A stretch of 64,000 nt of DNA from Lepas anatifera (Eukaryota; Arthropoda; Thecostraca; Lepadidae). Positions 50,106 through 63,349 of the stretch are shown one piece after another. Positions within the stretch are counted from its first letter, which is position 1. Each line of letters starts with the position of its first letter. The stretch covers positions 2,200,501 through 2,264,500 of the forward strand of contig JAOTON010000385.1 in the NCBI GenBank assembly GCA_034440635.1, given 5' to 3'. The notes beneath the pieces are model-generated. The model saw only the letters and a program-made list of their open reading frames with translations. It ran no database searches and was not told where the DNA came from. The translations under genes and the position numbers were made by a program.

Positions 50106-50200
50106 GTACATCCCCCGGTTGACGGCGATTCAGGAGACATGGACTTGAACCCGGGACCTGTGGCTAAGGAGACATGGATGTTATCCAGTGAACCACTCAT
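50106..50200 (-). repeat. tRNA-like Pol III module (SINE head)
   Basis: On the minus strand, box-A-like TGGTTCACTGGATAAC and box-B-like GGGTTCAAGTCC with tRNA-like spacing. Stems are poorly conserved. Related in kind to the heads at 24690 and 46266, but the downstream body does not match the SINE at 46158. Confidence 0.5.
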
Positions 50201-50876
50201 GGATATGTGAATGGGGAATTTCCCCGGTGGGTACCCTTCCTTACAATATTTCTTCCTTATGCTGCGGATAAAGCGGGTAAGCTTTACCCGACCAGGCAAA
50301 AACCTTCCCTGCAGCAAGCGCGCTTACCAGATTCAGAAACTTGTTGGCTGCGAGTTACTCGGTGGATTCTTCCCCTTGTGTTAAGGTAACTTGTGGTACT
50401 AGATACTTCCCTGTAACTAAGTGCATATTTAATGTTGTATGACAGTAACTTTTCATGTGTTCTTATTCACTGCAGGTAACACATGGCATGTTAACGGTGA
50501 TGAGCCTGCACTTTTCCCACAAGTTTACTCGTTGACTACGAGTTTAATTGAAGCCTGTAACCTCGCTTTTCTCCTACTCTGACCACATTGTTCTCGCAGC
50601 ACAGATAGGAATTTCAGGTGGAGACAGTACCGGAACGTAGAGCTGGGGAACCGTCCGTAAATTACGCAACGCAAAAGAGGTGAGATGGGGTGGGAAAGCC
50701 GGCCACAGCGCTACCCAAATGCTACACCTGTACGCTATAAAGCGTTACATGACGAATATACAAATATAAAAAATATACAAATATATGCCTTAACAAATAT
50801 ATGCCTTACCTAACTTTTGGATGGCGCCATATACTAGGCGCCATATACTGTCATTTTTTCCTGTCCATAAAATGAT

Positions 50877-50878
<2 letters not shown>
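50201..50878. other. Intergenic, nothing recognised
   Basis: A short direct duplication, GGCGCCATATACT, lies at 50823-50850. Otherwise unassigned. Confidence 0.45.

Positions 50879-50930
<52 letters not shown>
50879..50930. repeat. (AT)n microsatellite, about 26 units
   Basis: Uninterrupted AT dinucleotides. Confidence 0.98.
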
Positions 50931-50933
<3 letters not shown>

Positions 50934-50989
50934 TAGTGCGTTACACGTCGCACACATTTCTCAAATTTGCTTTAAGGCAGTCGGGCAGT

Positions 50990-51640
50990 TCGATGAGTTG
51001 TCAGTTAGACAAGCGGACAAAAGCGGGGAGGCAGGAGGCGCCGGCTACTGCGGACCCTGTTGCGCAGGTCAGGGGTGCGGCGGCGGACCGCAACTTCACC
51101 CTGGCAGCGGACCCAAACAACGGCCCGCTGCGGTGACCCCAGGCATAGCGGCCGCCCAGTCAGCCTCAGAAATACCCGGCCCCGCCGCCGAAATAGTCGG
51201 AAGTGCACTGACGTCACGTGCACATTCACCTGGGACGCCGCTGACAGGGGGACGCGCAAAACCGTCACAGAATGGCCGGCCGTCAAGAGCCGAGCGGCGG
51301 CGTCGTTGGGAGGCTTACAGAGCCCATTCATCGCCAGCGTTGCGGCGGTGACAGGCGAGGCAGCGGCTTTTGAGCAGGTGCAGGTGTGGACGGTGGCACT
51401 GGCTGTGGCGAGCACTCGGTCTGTCTGTTTGTCTGTCGCGAGCGTCCGGTGGAGACGACCGCTGTCGCCCCGGTCGGTCGATCGTCTTCGCCTGCCAAGC
51501 CGGGATACGTGCCGCCAAGCCTGACGGCAGCAGGCCACGGCTCGCTGCGTCGCCCTCAAATTGGGCTCGCTGCGTCGTTTCCAGAGCTCGCCGCCGGCGA
51601 CGGCCCGGGACGCACAACGCCGATCGCTCCCCAACAAAAT
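50990..51640. other. CpG-rich block, possible promoter or first exon
   Basis: Roughly 650 bp of GC- and CpG-rich DNA in a moderately AT-rich setting, with frames open on both strands. A CpG-rich promoter or untranslated first exon is possible, but I see no coding family, TATA box or donor site that settles it. Confidence 0.3.
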
Positions 51641-53420
51641 CAAAGGCCTTATGAAGGAAAGAAGAAAGGAGTTCAATCAGTCAAGCGTCCAATCAACCGT
51701 GCGCCTCCAAAGGTTTGGTCTCAGCAAAGCGGAAATTATGTGGCGGCTTTGATTTTTGGAGCGTTTTCCGGATGGCACCATAGCCAAAGGAAAATGAACT
51801 CGGAAAATACGTATGTATGTGCCTACCAGCAATTGAATGCAAATATATTTTTCGTGTCCGTGAAACTTTAACAGCAGACTATACCGGAGCAGCCTGCATA
51901 AGGTTCGCTAGAAACATTTATATGCTCACTCGCGTCAATAGCGAGTTGTGTATTTGTTATCTTCAGAGCTGTATACTATCCAGGAATTTCGCTATTTGCC
52001 CCGCACTTTCGATTATTTGTACCAAAAATGTAAGGTCATTGCCTCGAACGGTGCCGTATGCTTCGAATCCTAGTCCTTCCTTCATAAATAATACGAACCA
52101 TACGGTAAATCAAAACATTTTCTAAAAGGGCTAGCTAATTTAACAGGCAGGCTAAATGGTTTGCCCATTTGCAAATAGCTCGGCTTGTGGATGCCAAGGT
52201 GAAAATACACGGAAAATGTGTAAGACAACTGTTCAAGTGTACCTGTTGGACGCCGTGGATCGTAAAAGGGAAGGTCTCCATGCACCATGGGAAAGTCAGG
52301 AGTATCAGGTAAAAACGATGAAGAATTCAGGCGCTAAGACGCTTTAAGCTAGGCATTTTTGAAAGCTTTAGCAGGTTCTGACGAAACAGTTCAGCTGTCC
52401 ATGTTGTGTGTGATAATTATCAACCTAATCTGAAAGTAATTTTGGCTGTTTGAAAAATGACGATTTCATCAACACAGTTATGCTTTGGTGGTTCGTGTTT
52501 TCTGTGGAAAGATACCAAATTGATGCCAAGATATTTTTCCTCCACTATACTTTTTAAGTGGACCGACTCCCGTCATGCGATAACCGGCGTGTTTACCGCG
52601 AGCGTGGGTCAAAGCCCGCAAATATCCATTTCATTATCGTATTGTTTTGTTATGAACGTCTGGCTGAAGCATGCAAAGCTGGCAAACTGTTAATGAACAA
52701 TGTGCGGGTTATTTTGAGGCTGTTTAGCCAGTGCTTGAGTTGATCATCAGTATTCGTTCACCGGCAGCCTATGTGAGTTATGTTTTCGATGTGAGGCTTG
52801 TTTGGCAAGGCGTGGGTGTTTTAGCTGTTTTGAATGCGCTGTCAGCAGCATTCGAGAATAGAACATAGCCAATCTTTCTTCATTCAGACAGAGCGATCAT
52901 TTGAGTAAGGGAACGGTGCCAGACAGCTTGCCAATGCGGGCTTTCCGTTGTATATTTGTAATAAGGAATGGTGGCGGTTTCTTTGAATCTCCCCAGCCAA
53001 TCGTTACCCACAGCCTGTCTCGGGTTCTCAGTTACGGTAGTGTTACATAAACACAACACTTCATCCTTTTCTTTTGGTCAGGGTTTGCTGTGTGTGGTCA
53101 AGGCTGTGTGCGTGAAAACGTATCTGAACGCCGCGCTATAGAGAAAGCCTGTACTTCGCGACACAAGCAAGATGTGAAGCATAACCTTCCCTCTGAGGGT
53201 CTTAGTTTATTTTCAATGTATTTGTTTTTCAAGTAATGAACAAGAATATAGGAGCCCGAATATGCCATTTCATGTAGGAAGGCGTGGAAATAATGTCAAC
53301 GTATGACGACACATTTTTTCTGAAAACAAAACTTTGGCCCTGATGTCAGGGTTCAGCCTATCCGGATATAATTGCCTGGTCAGTAGCTGCAGACAAAAAC
53401 GATGAACAATCAATAAAGGA
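51641..53420. other. Intergenic, nothing recognised
   Basis: No supported gene or repeat. Confidence 0.45.
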
Positions 53421-53681
53421 GGGTCCAGGGGGCCAAGAGGCGCTTGCGCCCCATCCCCACCAATTGACCCACGGCATTCCCTGTGAGGTCGATAGCGCCC
53501 CTTGAAATATCACTTCTCACCCCTCCCACCCCCCCCATGATGCGAGTGTCGGCGCCTCTAAAATAGGATTTGACCACCCACATGATAGGTTTTACTATCC
53601 AAAAGTGGCAACCCCTGGTCCGGATGGCGCCCACCCCGACTATTACCCCTTCCCTTTCGATGGGTAATCCTGGATCCACCA
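53421..53681 (-). mobile_element. GC-rich MITE, family C copy 3
   Basis: Ends GGGTCCAGGGGG and GGTAATCCTGGATCCACC. Shares CAAAAGTGGCAACCC, GGTCCGGATGGCGCCC and GATAGGTTTTACTATCC blocks with copies 13808 and 25388. Opposite strand to 25388. Confidence 0.68.
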
Positions 53682-54067
53682 TGACTATCATACCTGTGAT
53701 CTGTCACTTAAGCACCCCGTTCTCAAATGCGAACTCTATAGCACTTTAATATAAATTGATGGGGGTCTCCGGAGAGAACGTGTCGGGAAGCCCCTGCTGT
53801 CGATGTGATGGGTCGACGAAGGAGGCAGTATTTCACTGTGTTCACGCTTGAAGCGCTGTTAGCTTGCAGGAGTGACTCGCTGATCACCCACCGGTGACGT
53901 CTCACCCGGCGCTGCTCTTACTACTGGCGTCTTGTTCCAGGAATGCAAGAGGAGGAACAAATGTCCCAGATCGAATGTGAAAATCTCCATAGCGACTTCA
54001 ACCGATCTTCTTATGGTAAGTGGCCCGGTTAATAAATATCATTCAGCATCTAAAAGGAACCACACGA
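53682..54067. other. Intergenic, nothing recognised
   Basis: Unassigned. Confidence 0.45.
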
Positions 54068-54206
54068 CTATGTGGGTGTGAGTGGGTGTGTGTGTGTGCG
54101 TGTGTGGGTGTGAATGGGCGTGTGAGTGTGTGCGTGTGTGGGTGTGAGTGTGTGTGTGAGTGTGTGCGTGTGTGGGTGTGAGTGGGTGTGGGAGAGGGTG
54201 TGTGTC
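54068..54206 (+). repeat. Degenerate (TG)n microsatellite
   Basis: TG dinucleotides with regular GGTGTGAGTG and GTGCGTGTG interruptions. The frames rich in His and Thr on the minus strand are by-products. Confidence 0.93.
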
Positions 54207-54596
54207 CAGGTGCAGATCCAGGGAAAACAGGCATCTGCAGAAAACAGACACCTCCTCTAAAGCTGCGGATTTTCGTTAATTTTCTTACGTTTTTTGCCAT
54301 GGTAATTGTAAATACATTGGTTTTGCCTTGGTAAAACCAGATTTTGATACAAACACTTTTCAAGCAGTTTAAACTGGCCTTAAAGGGAATGTGGCACATT
54401 TATAACGTGATTTTAACTGAGATAACCAATTTGTAAAGCGTGCCGGAAAACCCAGTACTCAATATATCATTTGTCTTGAAACTCCGAAGCTTCCGTAGAT
54501 AAAAGCTAAAACTTACCTGAAATGTACCCCTCAAGTACATACCTACCCTAGGCAGCAGGCCACAGTTGTCAGTTGTTGGTATGCTGATGTCACGGT

Positions 54597-54960
54597 CAGT
54601 GGCGGATCTAGCCAGCCTGTCGGTTTGAGAGGGGCAAACCAAGGCCGAAAAGCAAAAAAAAACGTCACGCAGCGCAAAATTGCGCTAAAATATGACTTTC
54701 CGGTACGGGTATTTGAGGCAAAAAGAAAAAAAGAACGTCAAAGATACGTTTTTCCTACCCAAGACCCCATATTTCCACTGAACTTAACTGGTTCTGTTTG
54801 AGGTTGAGAGTTGAAGCACCAAAATATTGCTTATTAAATTAAAAGGAGTCGGGGAAAAAGGAGGTCGATCACTTTGAGGGGAGCAAAAACATAGTTTTGC
54901 CCCGAGCTTTTCCGTTTGGGGAGGCAAATGCCTTTTTTGCCCCCCCTGGATCCTCCACTG
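54597..54960 (-). mobile_element. hAT MITE, family A copy 3 (8-bp TSD GTCACGGT)
   Basis: Starts CAGTGGCGGATCTAGCC and ends CTGGATCCTCCACTG. Exact 8-bp duplication GTCACGGT on both sides (54589-54596 and 54961-54968). Nearly full-length match to the 28446 copy in inverse. The clean duplication and closely matched length (364 against 371 bp) suggest fairly recent movement. Confidence 0.93.
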
Positions 54961-54968
54961 GTCACGGT

Positions 54969-55325
54969 GAGCATTACTCAGTCGAAGCAATTGAAGCCTG
55001 GTGAATATAGTAGTAGTTGCCAGATCATGACATCATCCCCAGGCAAATATTTATTTTTCCTCAGAGGCGCATTTTAAAGATACAAATATTGAGCTTATTG
55101 TACATTTTTCAGAGAAATTATGGACGGTTCCATGATTTTCGGCTAAAAGTACCCCTAATTACACTAAATTCCAGGATTCGACCAAGGTGCCACATTCCCT
55201 TTAACAGCAAAAAGGGTAAAAACGTCCAAAATCAGAGCGAATGTCCAATCAGACTAATCAGACAATCTTTGGCATATCCGCCAAGGCTTCCTAATTTTCG
55301 CGCAGAGCTCAGAAAACATAAGTTC
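54969..55325. other. Spacer, nothing recognised
   Basis: Unassigned DNA between two MITEs. Confidence 0.45.
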
Positions 55326-55480
55326 CAGTGGTGGATACTGGGGGGGGGGTCTCAAGCCCCCTCCCTAGATACTTGACTGCCTATAGTAAATGCATAGCTG
55401 GAGGCTAATTCGAGGCTATGGCAGGAGGACTCTAGCCCCCTAGTCTCCCTCCCCAAAATGACGCCCTGGATCCGCCGCTG
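55326..55480. mobile_element. hAT-like MITE, family B copy 4
   Basis: Begins CAGTGGTGGATACTGG and ends CTGGATCCGCCGCTG. The inside has CTCAAGCCCCCTCCC, TAGTAAATGCATAGC and CTCTAGCCCCCTAGTC, shared with the copies at 8655, 29553 and 31287. No clear target duplication. Confidence 0.62.
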
Positions 55481-56020
55481 AGCAATGCTTTCATCCTTTC
55501 ACGGTACAAAGAGCGGACAGACTAACACGAAATAAACTAACAGTCTTCCAATGGTATTTTGTAATGCTTAGGGATGTATTCCTACGTCACGAACTCGATA
55601 AACTTGCTGAGGTCTGCTTGGTGGAGCCAGGTAGACCTCAACGGAGCACACGCATTCTTTTTACTTTGCGTAGCACTAAACTTTTCAGTCATATCTTTCA
55701 CCAAATCCACGGGCCAAACTGAGAATTATTTTTACGTTGCCTCCAGCATTGGATGGATTGGGTGGACCTTTGTTCCGCCAACGACAGGAAATGCTAGCTG
55801 ATCGCCGAAAAAAGGAGGTATTCTAGTGTTTAGCAGCATGCCTGAAGCATTCGGTGACGCTCATAAGCACACCTTTTCAGAGTTTTCTGATGAAATACAA
55901 TATATTTTAGGCAGCTTCAATGCCTTCCTGATAGCTAGATGGTGACACATTAATGCCCAATAAATATAACATCATTAAGCCCCAAATGCGTGTAATTACA
56001 CATATCCATGTGCTGATACC
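55481..56020. other. Intergenic, nothing recognised
   Basis: Unassigned. Confidence 0.45.
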
Positions 56021-57062
56021 TTAACCCGTGCCCCACCGGGGGTCGGCGCCACCTTCGCCCCGCGGGGGGACATAGTTGCCAACCTCCTCTAACTCCGAAA
56101 TATGGGCATAAGCGCAAATCTGCGCAAAGTGCAATAGAAAGCTCGTGTTAATTCCGTAAAATTTTACGTCGCATGTTCAAGCGTTCAGATCAATGGTTTG
56201 ACCTCCAGGGTCCAGTTAGATCACGACAGGCTATTTCCACTAGAATATGCAATGCGTAAGAAAACTGGGCATAGTTTTCATGCCATGAGAGCTATTCTGA
56301 TCTGGTAAAGTACATTTGGTAGGAAAATATCAGCTCCTTTTTCCGCTATGAGGAACATAATGAACTTCCGATAGCTGCTTGACCTCCAGAGGTCACCCCG
56401 TGACCTAACATGACCTGAGGCTACGAAAGGTCGGAAAGTGACTTTGTTGTATATTAATGAAAGCCAGTGACGATACATATGTTACAACATACAAGATGAC
56501 GTTTGATTCTGCGCTCTAGCTTGATTAGGTCAAAATTTATTGTCAAAACGCTGTTTTTGACCCCTGGTGATCTGTGATGACCTCAGATAGGTCAAAGGGC
56601 ATATATTGCCCCTGGGATCCGTGAAAGGGTGTCAAAGAATGCTTTTCTGAGCAATCTGAGCATTTGCAATCATTTTTGTGACTTTTATATCCTAAGACAG
56701 CTTTTTCCCATGCTTTTTCAACGGGAGAGGTCACTTCGTGACCTGACCTCCGGTCACGAAATCGGAAAATCCCGGATATACATCTTGTAGACCCTAAAGG
56801 GTTCATAAAGTGTATAATGTTTCAATTCCATCGATTTAGAAATTTAGCTCTTATAGAGCTCAAATGTTGAAGTGAGGTGACCTTGATTGATCTCGCCTGG
56901 TGACCTGACCTTGTGTGACCCGGAATAAAAAATCATTGATGGTGGGAAAGTAATGGGGTGAGAGGAAGAGTCATCAACCGCAGTGCTGCACCTCGTCGTT
57001 TTTCTGCTATTCCGAAAAAAACCTTAGGGGGCCATCGATGGCCCCGTTGGGGCGAGGGTTAA
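56021..57062 (-). mobile_element. TTAA-flanked piggyBac-like MITE, inverted copy
   Basis: TTAA at 56021-56024 and 57059-57062. In inverse it aligns along its whole length to 2325-3351, by eye roughly 80 percent identical, including CTAAGGTTTTTTTCGG, the CCATCGATGG palindrome, the GGGTCAC-CA-AAGGTCAGGTCACCAG block and the ATATCCGGGATTTT block. The duplicated terminal motif is at the left here, so it sits on the minus strand. The left palindrome is decayed. It shows that the 1-kb unit is a dispersed mobile family. Confidence 0.83.
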
Positions 57063-57613
57063 ACTAATAGAAAAGTAAGCTTTGAACGAAGGGTGTTATG
57101 ACTGTCAAAAACAGTTTGTTTTACTTCCCAGTCTTAAAAAGCCTGTTTAACAGACAAAAAGAGCAGGTCTTAAAAGTGTCCAAGCTGCCAAACACATGAC
57201 ACGTTTTTAGGCACGTTGTCCCACCCCCCTTCCCCCAACCACCGGTCTAAACCCGGCACTGCGTGTGTGGCCACGGCGTCCTCATCTATTTTATACTGGT
57301 CAGGGGTGCATTCATCAGTTGGATTGTTTTATCACTGGAATCATCGCTGATCACGGTATAGTCGGAAAGACTGGAATGAATTCCACCACTTGTGTTCACT
57401 TTTACACCTTTCTCATAAATGTGTCCTTTTTTAAACGAGAAATAACCGAGTGTAATGCATCGATTTGCTCTTGTATCTTAGCTTCCTATGCATACCAGTT
57501 TGTGGTTAGTTGTTTTTTTTACTCTTATATATCACAATTGCCAGCTTCTTGTATAGTGAAGTGTCCCGACTGTGTGCTTGTGTGTTTAAAAGCAGTGATG
57601 TCACCTGTTTCAG
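57063..57613. other. DNA upstream of the receptor exon
   Basis: Presumed intron of the receptor gene. The frame is open from about 57265 but the upstream part shows no similarity to a receptor. A pyrimidine-rich acceptor region ends in TTTCAG at 57613. Confidence 0.5.
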
Positions 57614-57721
57614 AGTCTTTCTGCAATGCGACCTGGGACCACATCCTCTGCTGGCCGCCAACGCGAGCCAACAGCACCACAATGCAGCAGTGTCCCAAGT
57701 TCAAGGGGGTCGACCACAGCA
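57614..57721 (+). CDS. Class B1 (secretin-family) GPCR exon, hormone-binding domain part 1
   Basis: Partial gene: an internal exon of a neuropeptide receptor of the secretin/CRF/PDF/calcitonin type. This 108-bp exon encodes ESFCNATWDHILCWPPT, then RANSTTMQQCPKFKGVDHS. It shows the family's extracellular signature: Cys, the invariant Trp-Asp, Cys-Trp-Pro, then Cys-Pro. These would be cysteines 2 to 4 of the six in the hormone receptor domain. Two N-glycosylation sites are visible (NAT, NST). The exon is preceded by CCTGTTTCAG and followed by GTGAGT. It begins and ends in phase 1, so it joins in frame to 58419-58579. The first cysteine and signal peptide should lie in upstream exons I did not find. 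The precise receptor (PDF-, DH31- or CRF-like) is not resolved; the later GWTNYSTCYT stretch makes a PDF-receptor-like type my best guess. The protein would sit in the plasma membrane and couple to G proteins. Confidence 0.85.
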
Positions 57722-58418
57722 GTGAGTTCGGCCATGGAGCTCATTTATCTGTGCCGACCCCGGACAGCGGGCTGCGCATTCCTCAGCCAGTGTCTGTTTG
57801 CGGTCCATGCTTGGAGAAGGGACGAAACAGGGGTCGGGAAGGACTGTCTCCCTACCCCCACCTTATATCCGAAAATGACGCGATTTTGGTCTAGGTGAAT
57901 AAAAGATGGTTAATTTTGCAACAGATCAGTGCAAAATAAGAAATGATTCTAAATCCAATGAGTCCCAGAAGGTGGATTTCCTTGTCAGCAACTGGTTAAA
58001 GATTGACTGGCGCCTTCACTTTTTGAGCGATGACGACACTTATGAATGTAGATACGTCTTACCCGAACGAGAAGCTGTCATGAAACCACACTTGTCTAGC
58101 CTGTTCAATCATATTTGACAACTCTGTCCTCTTGCTTCCAGATCTACGATTGGCGGAAATATTGTGAATCAAGGGTCATTCACACTCGGCAGAATCTGCT
58201 GACCGAAACCGTCAATATTTTTTGGTCGTCAATTTCCACACATGCTTTTGTAAATTCCGTCGGTAGAAATGTTGTCAAAAGTCATCAACTGAGGCTGTTG
58301 GCAGAGTTTATGCACAATATGTGTCTGTTGGTACCCCACAGTTCTGTGACATTGTTGGCAGAGCTTATGTACCACACGTATCTATCGAAGTCGCTGACTG
58401 CTGTGGCGCTGTTGACAG
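57722..58418 (+). other. Intron between receptor exons (697 bp)
   Basis: Begins GTGAGT and ends GTTGACAG. Phase 1. No repeat or element was recognised inside. Confidence 0.8.
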
Positions 58419-58579
58419 AGTTTGTTTACAAGACGTGCCTGTCTTCGGGCTTGTGGCGGGGCAGAACCCTCAACGACACCAGCCTGCCCGCCGGCTGGAC
58501 CAACTACTCCACCTGCTACACCCGCGAGATGCAGCAGATGGTCAACAAGCTGTACTCGGGCTCCCAGGACGAGGCTCGG
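58419..58579 (+). CDS. Class B1 GPCR exon, hormone-binding domain part 2
   Basis: Second receptor exon, 161 bp. After joining to the previous exon by the split AAG codon it encodes KFVYKTCLSSGLWRGRT, then LNDTSLPAGWTNYSTCYT, then REMQQMVNKLYSGSQDEAR. The Cys of KTC, the Gly-Leu-Trp and the Cys of STC match cysteines 5 and 6 and the conserved Trp of class B hormone receptor domains. The tail matches the linker that precedes transmembrane helix 1. NDT and NYS are possible glycosylation sites. It ends in phase 0 at GTGAGT. The first transmembrane exon must lie downstream, but no such sequence was recognised before the window ends, so the next intron is probably several kilobases long. Together the two exons give about 90 residues of ligand-binding ectodomain and no membrane segment. 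Confidence 0.85.
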
Positions 58580-58635
58580 GTGAGTGCTACCGCCCGACCC
58601 CACCGCGCTCTGCCACTCAGCGTACACCTGCATAT

Positions 58636-58945
58636 CGTGAATCATAGTACACGACTGTGATGAATGCATGTAGTACATCACATCGGCCACATCGCATTAA
58701 ACTACAAACGTGCACTATGTGAGGCTCATAATTATTGTGATATGCATGCATAATTATATTGTTATTGTGAGGCCTTGACGGATTATTTGAAATTCAGCAG
58801 GTTTCTTAAAGCTCAGAGCAGTAAGCTCCGAAGATCCATAGCACAATGATTATGAGCCTCACATAATGCACCTTTGCAGTGTAATGCACCGCGGACGATG
58901 TGATGCACTACATGTATTCTTCACACTCGTAGACCATGATCCATG
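58636..58945. repeat. Foldback hairpin element in the receptor intron
   Basis: The left arm (about 58641-58738) and right arm (about 58842-58940) are inverted copies. Blocks CTATGTGAGGCTCATAAT and ACATCACATCG are shared, with an overall match of roughly 80 percent. The loop is about 100 bp. It begins about 60 bp downstream of the exon donor at 58580. No target duplication was identified. Confidence 0.8.
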
Positions 58946-62067
<3,122 letters not shown>

Positions 62068-62239
62068 GTTTGAATATTTCGGCAAAACATCTTCGGATAT
62101 GCAAAAGCTGTTGAATTCAACCGCAAATCGAGCCTTTACGAGTTTTTTCTCTGTTTTTTTTCGCTAAACACTTTTCTTGTTCCCTCTGATAGATGGTAGA
62201 TTAGGTCAGAAAATTGCATTGGAATGGGTTATATTTAAA

Positions 62240-62270
62240 TAGAGCTTTCGAATGCATTATTCATCGTCAG
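62240..62270 (-). other. Hammerhead-core-like motif 3' of the PLE
   Basis: Read on the minus strand: CTGACGA (fits CUGANGA), a GAAT/ATTC stem with a small loop, then GAAA. Penelope-like elements are known to carry hammerhead ribozymes. Stem II has one unpaired base and I found no convincing stems I and III, so this is weak. Confidence 0.2.
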
Positions 62271-62486
62271 CAGTAAATACAAATAAGTTGCCTTCCACGC
62301 TCCCTTCCTGTTTTATGCAGACAATTGTCGTTTGAAATTCACGAGAAACAAAACATGCAATTACATTGGAGATACCTTTCAATTGTAGAGACCATGTAGA
62401 GACCACTTCCTATGTCAAACAAAATCACTCACACGTTTGACGCACTAAAACGATGCATAATGCAAATGCACCGTTTGACTCGGAGG

Positions 62487-62834
62487 TTAATATAGCTCGA
62501 GGCACGATGTTAAGATCTTGTTTTGTTTGTTGAGGCCGGGTTGCTTCTCTCTGATTATGAGGGCTTCATAGATAGGTAGTTTCCGCCAGTCGGTTGTATG
62601 TCTTATGGTGCGGGTGTTGTCGACCAAGTCCTTCCGGGTGATGTCGCGATGGTGATGTTGCTTGTAGTGGTCTTTAGGGGCTCCCATCTGCAGGTGCATG
62701 GTGAGCCTGCGCGATAATGATGTTGTTGTGAGACCAACGCAGGTACCAGTTCCTTGAAGCTTGCAATCTTCGAACGGGCAGTCAAACTGGTACACTACGT
62801 TGGTCTTCTTCAAGTCAGATGTTTCCTTGGTCAT
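62487..62834 (-). pseudogene. PLE GIY-YIG endonuclease domain
   Basis: Encodes 115 residues from MTKETSDLKK. The GIY-YIG core is visible as VVYQFDCPFEDC (the GIY side, with a Cys pair), CVGLTTTSLSRRLTMHL (the YIG side and the conserved Arg), a His-rich stretch, then IYEALIIREKQPGLNKQ, whose Glu is the likely metal-binding residue. Penelope-like elements use this domain to nick target DNA for primed reverse transcription. The frame meets the upstream linker only after a one-base shift around 62834 (the linker frame stops at 62831), so this is a broken C-terminal part of one polyprotein, not a separate gene. Confidence 0.88.
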
Positions 62835-63195
62835 ATGTTTTTCATAATGAGTCGGCTGATCTTGGGATTTTGAAAGAAGATGTTAAATTTCAATCTCGTG
62901 TTGTCTTCCTTGCACTGGATATTGATTGCAATTATCCGCTTTAAGACATTTTCGTCGACTTTGTAAGATGGAAACATTTGACTTTTGTAGAAGAGAGTAA
63001 TCTCCCTCCTCGGATGTTGACGTTGTTCTTTTTTCTTGAGGTTGTTGAGTTGCTTGGTGATTTCCATATCAACGTCTGAATTTTTGTACCCGTTGTTCAC
63101 GAGTATTTGCTTACAGCGCTGGAGCTCGAGATGAGTTTCGCCCCAGTCGCTGCAGTACTTGATTGCTCGATGGATGAAGGATCGTATTACACTCT
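62831..63195 (-). pseudogene. PLE linker between RT and endonuclease
   Basis: An open stretch reading VIRSFIHRAIKYCSDW, then ETHLELQRCKQILVNNGY, then a Lys-rich segment and KVDENVLKRIIAINIQ. The pattern is that of the region between reverse transcriptase and endonuclease in Penelope-like elements. At its 5' side it is separated by a frameshift from the segment PFVDIEITATNEGVATKVYR (about 63210-63320), which belongs to the RT C-terminus. At its 3' side it stops at 62831. Confidence 0.75.
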
Positions 63196-63349
63196 GGGGT
63201 ACCGTCCAGGACGCTCACTTTTGCCGTTCATGCACTGTCCTGTGTCACTCGGTTTTCGGTAGACCTTAGTTGCCACTCCTTCGTTTGTCGCTGTGATTTC
63301 AATGTCTACGAATGGCATTCTGTTGTTCGCACTCAGTTCATTGGTGGAC

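Noticed and set aside
57265..57613. Upstream extension of the receptor frame
   Set aside because: The open frame continues left of the exon, but a TTTCAG acceptor and loss of any receptor-like sequence indicate intron.
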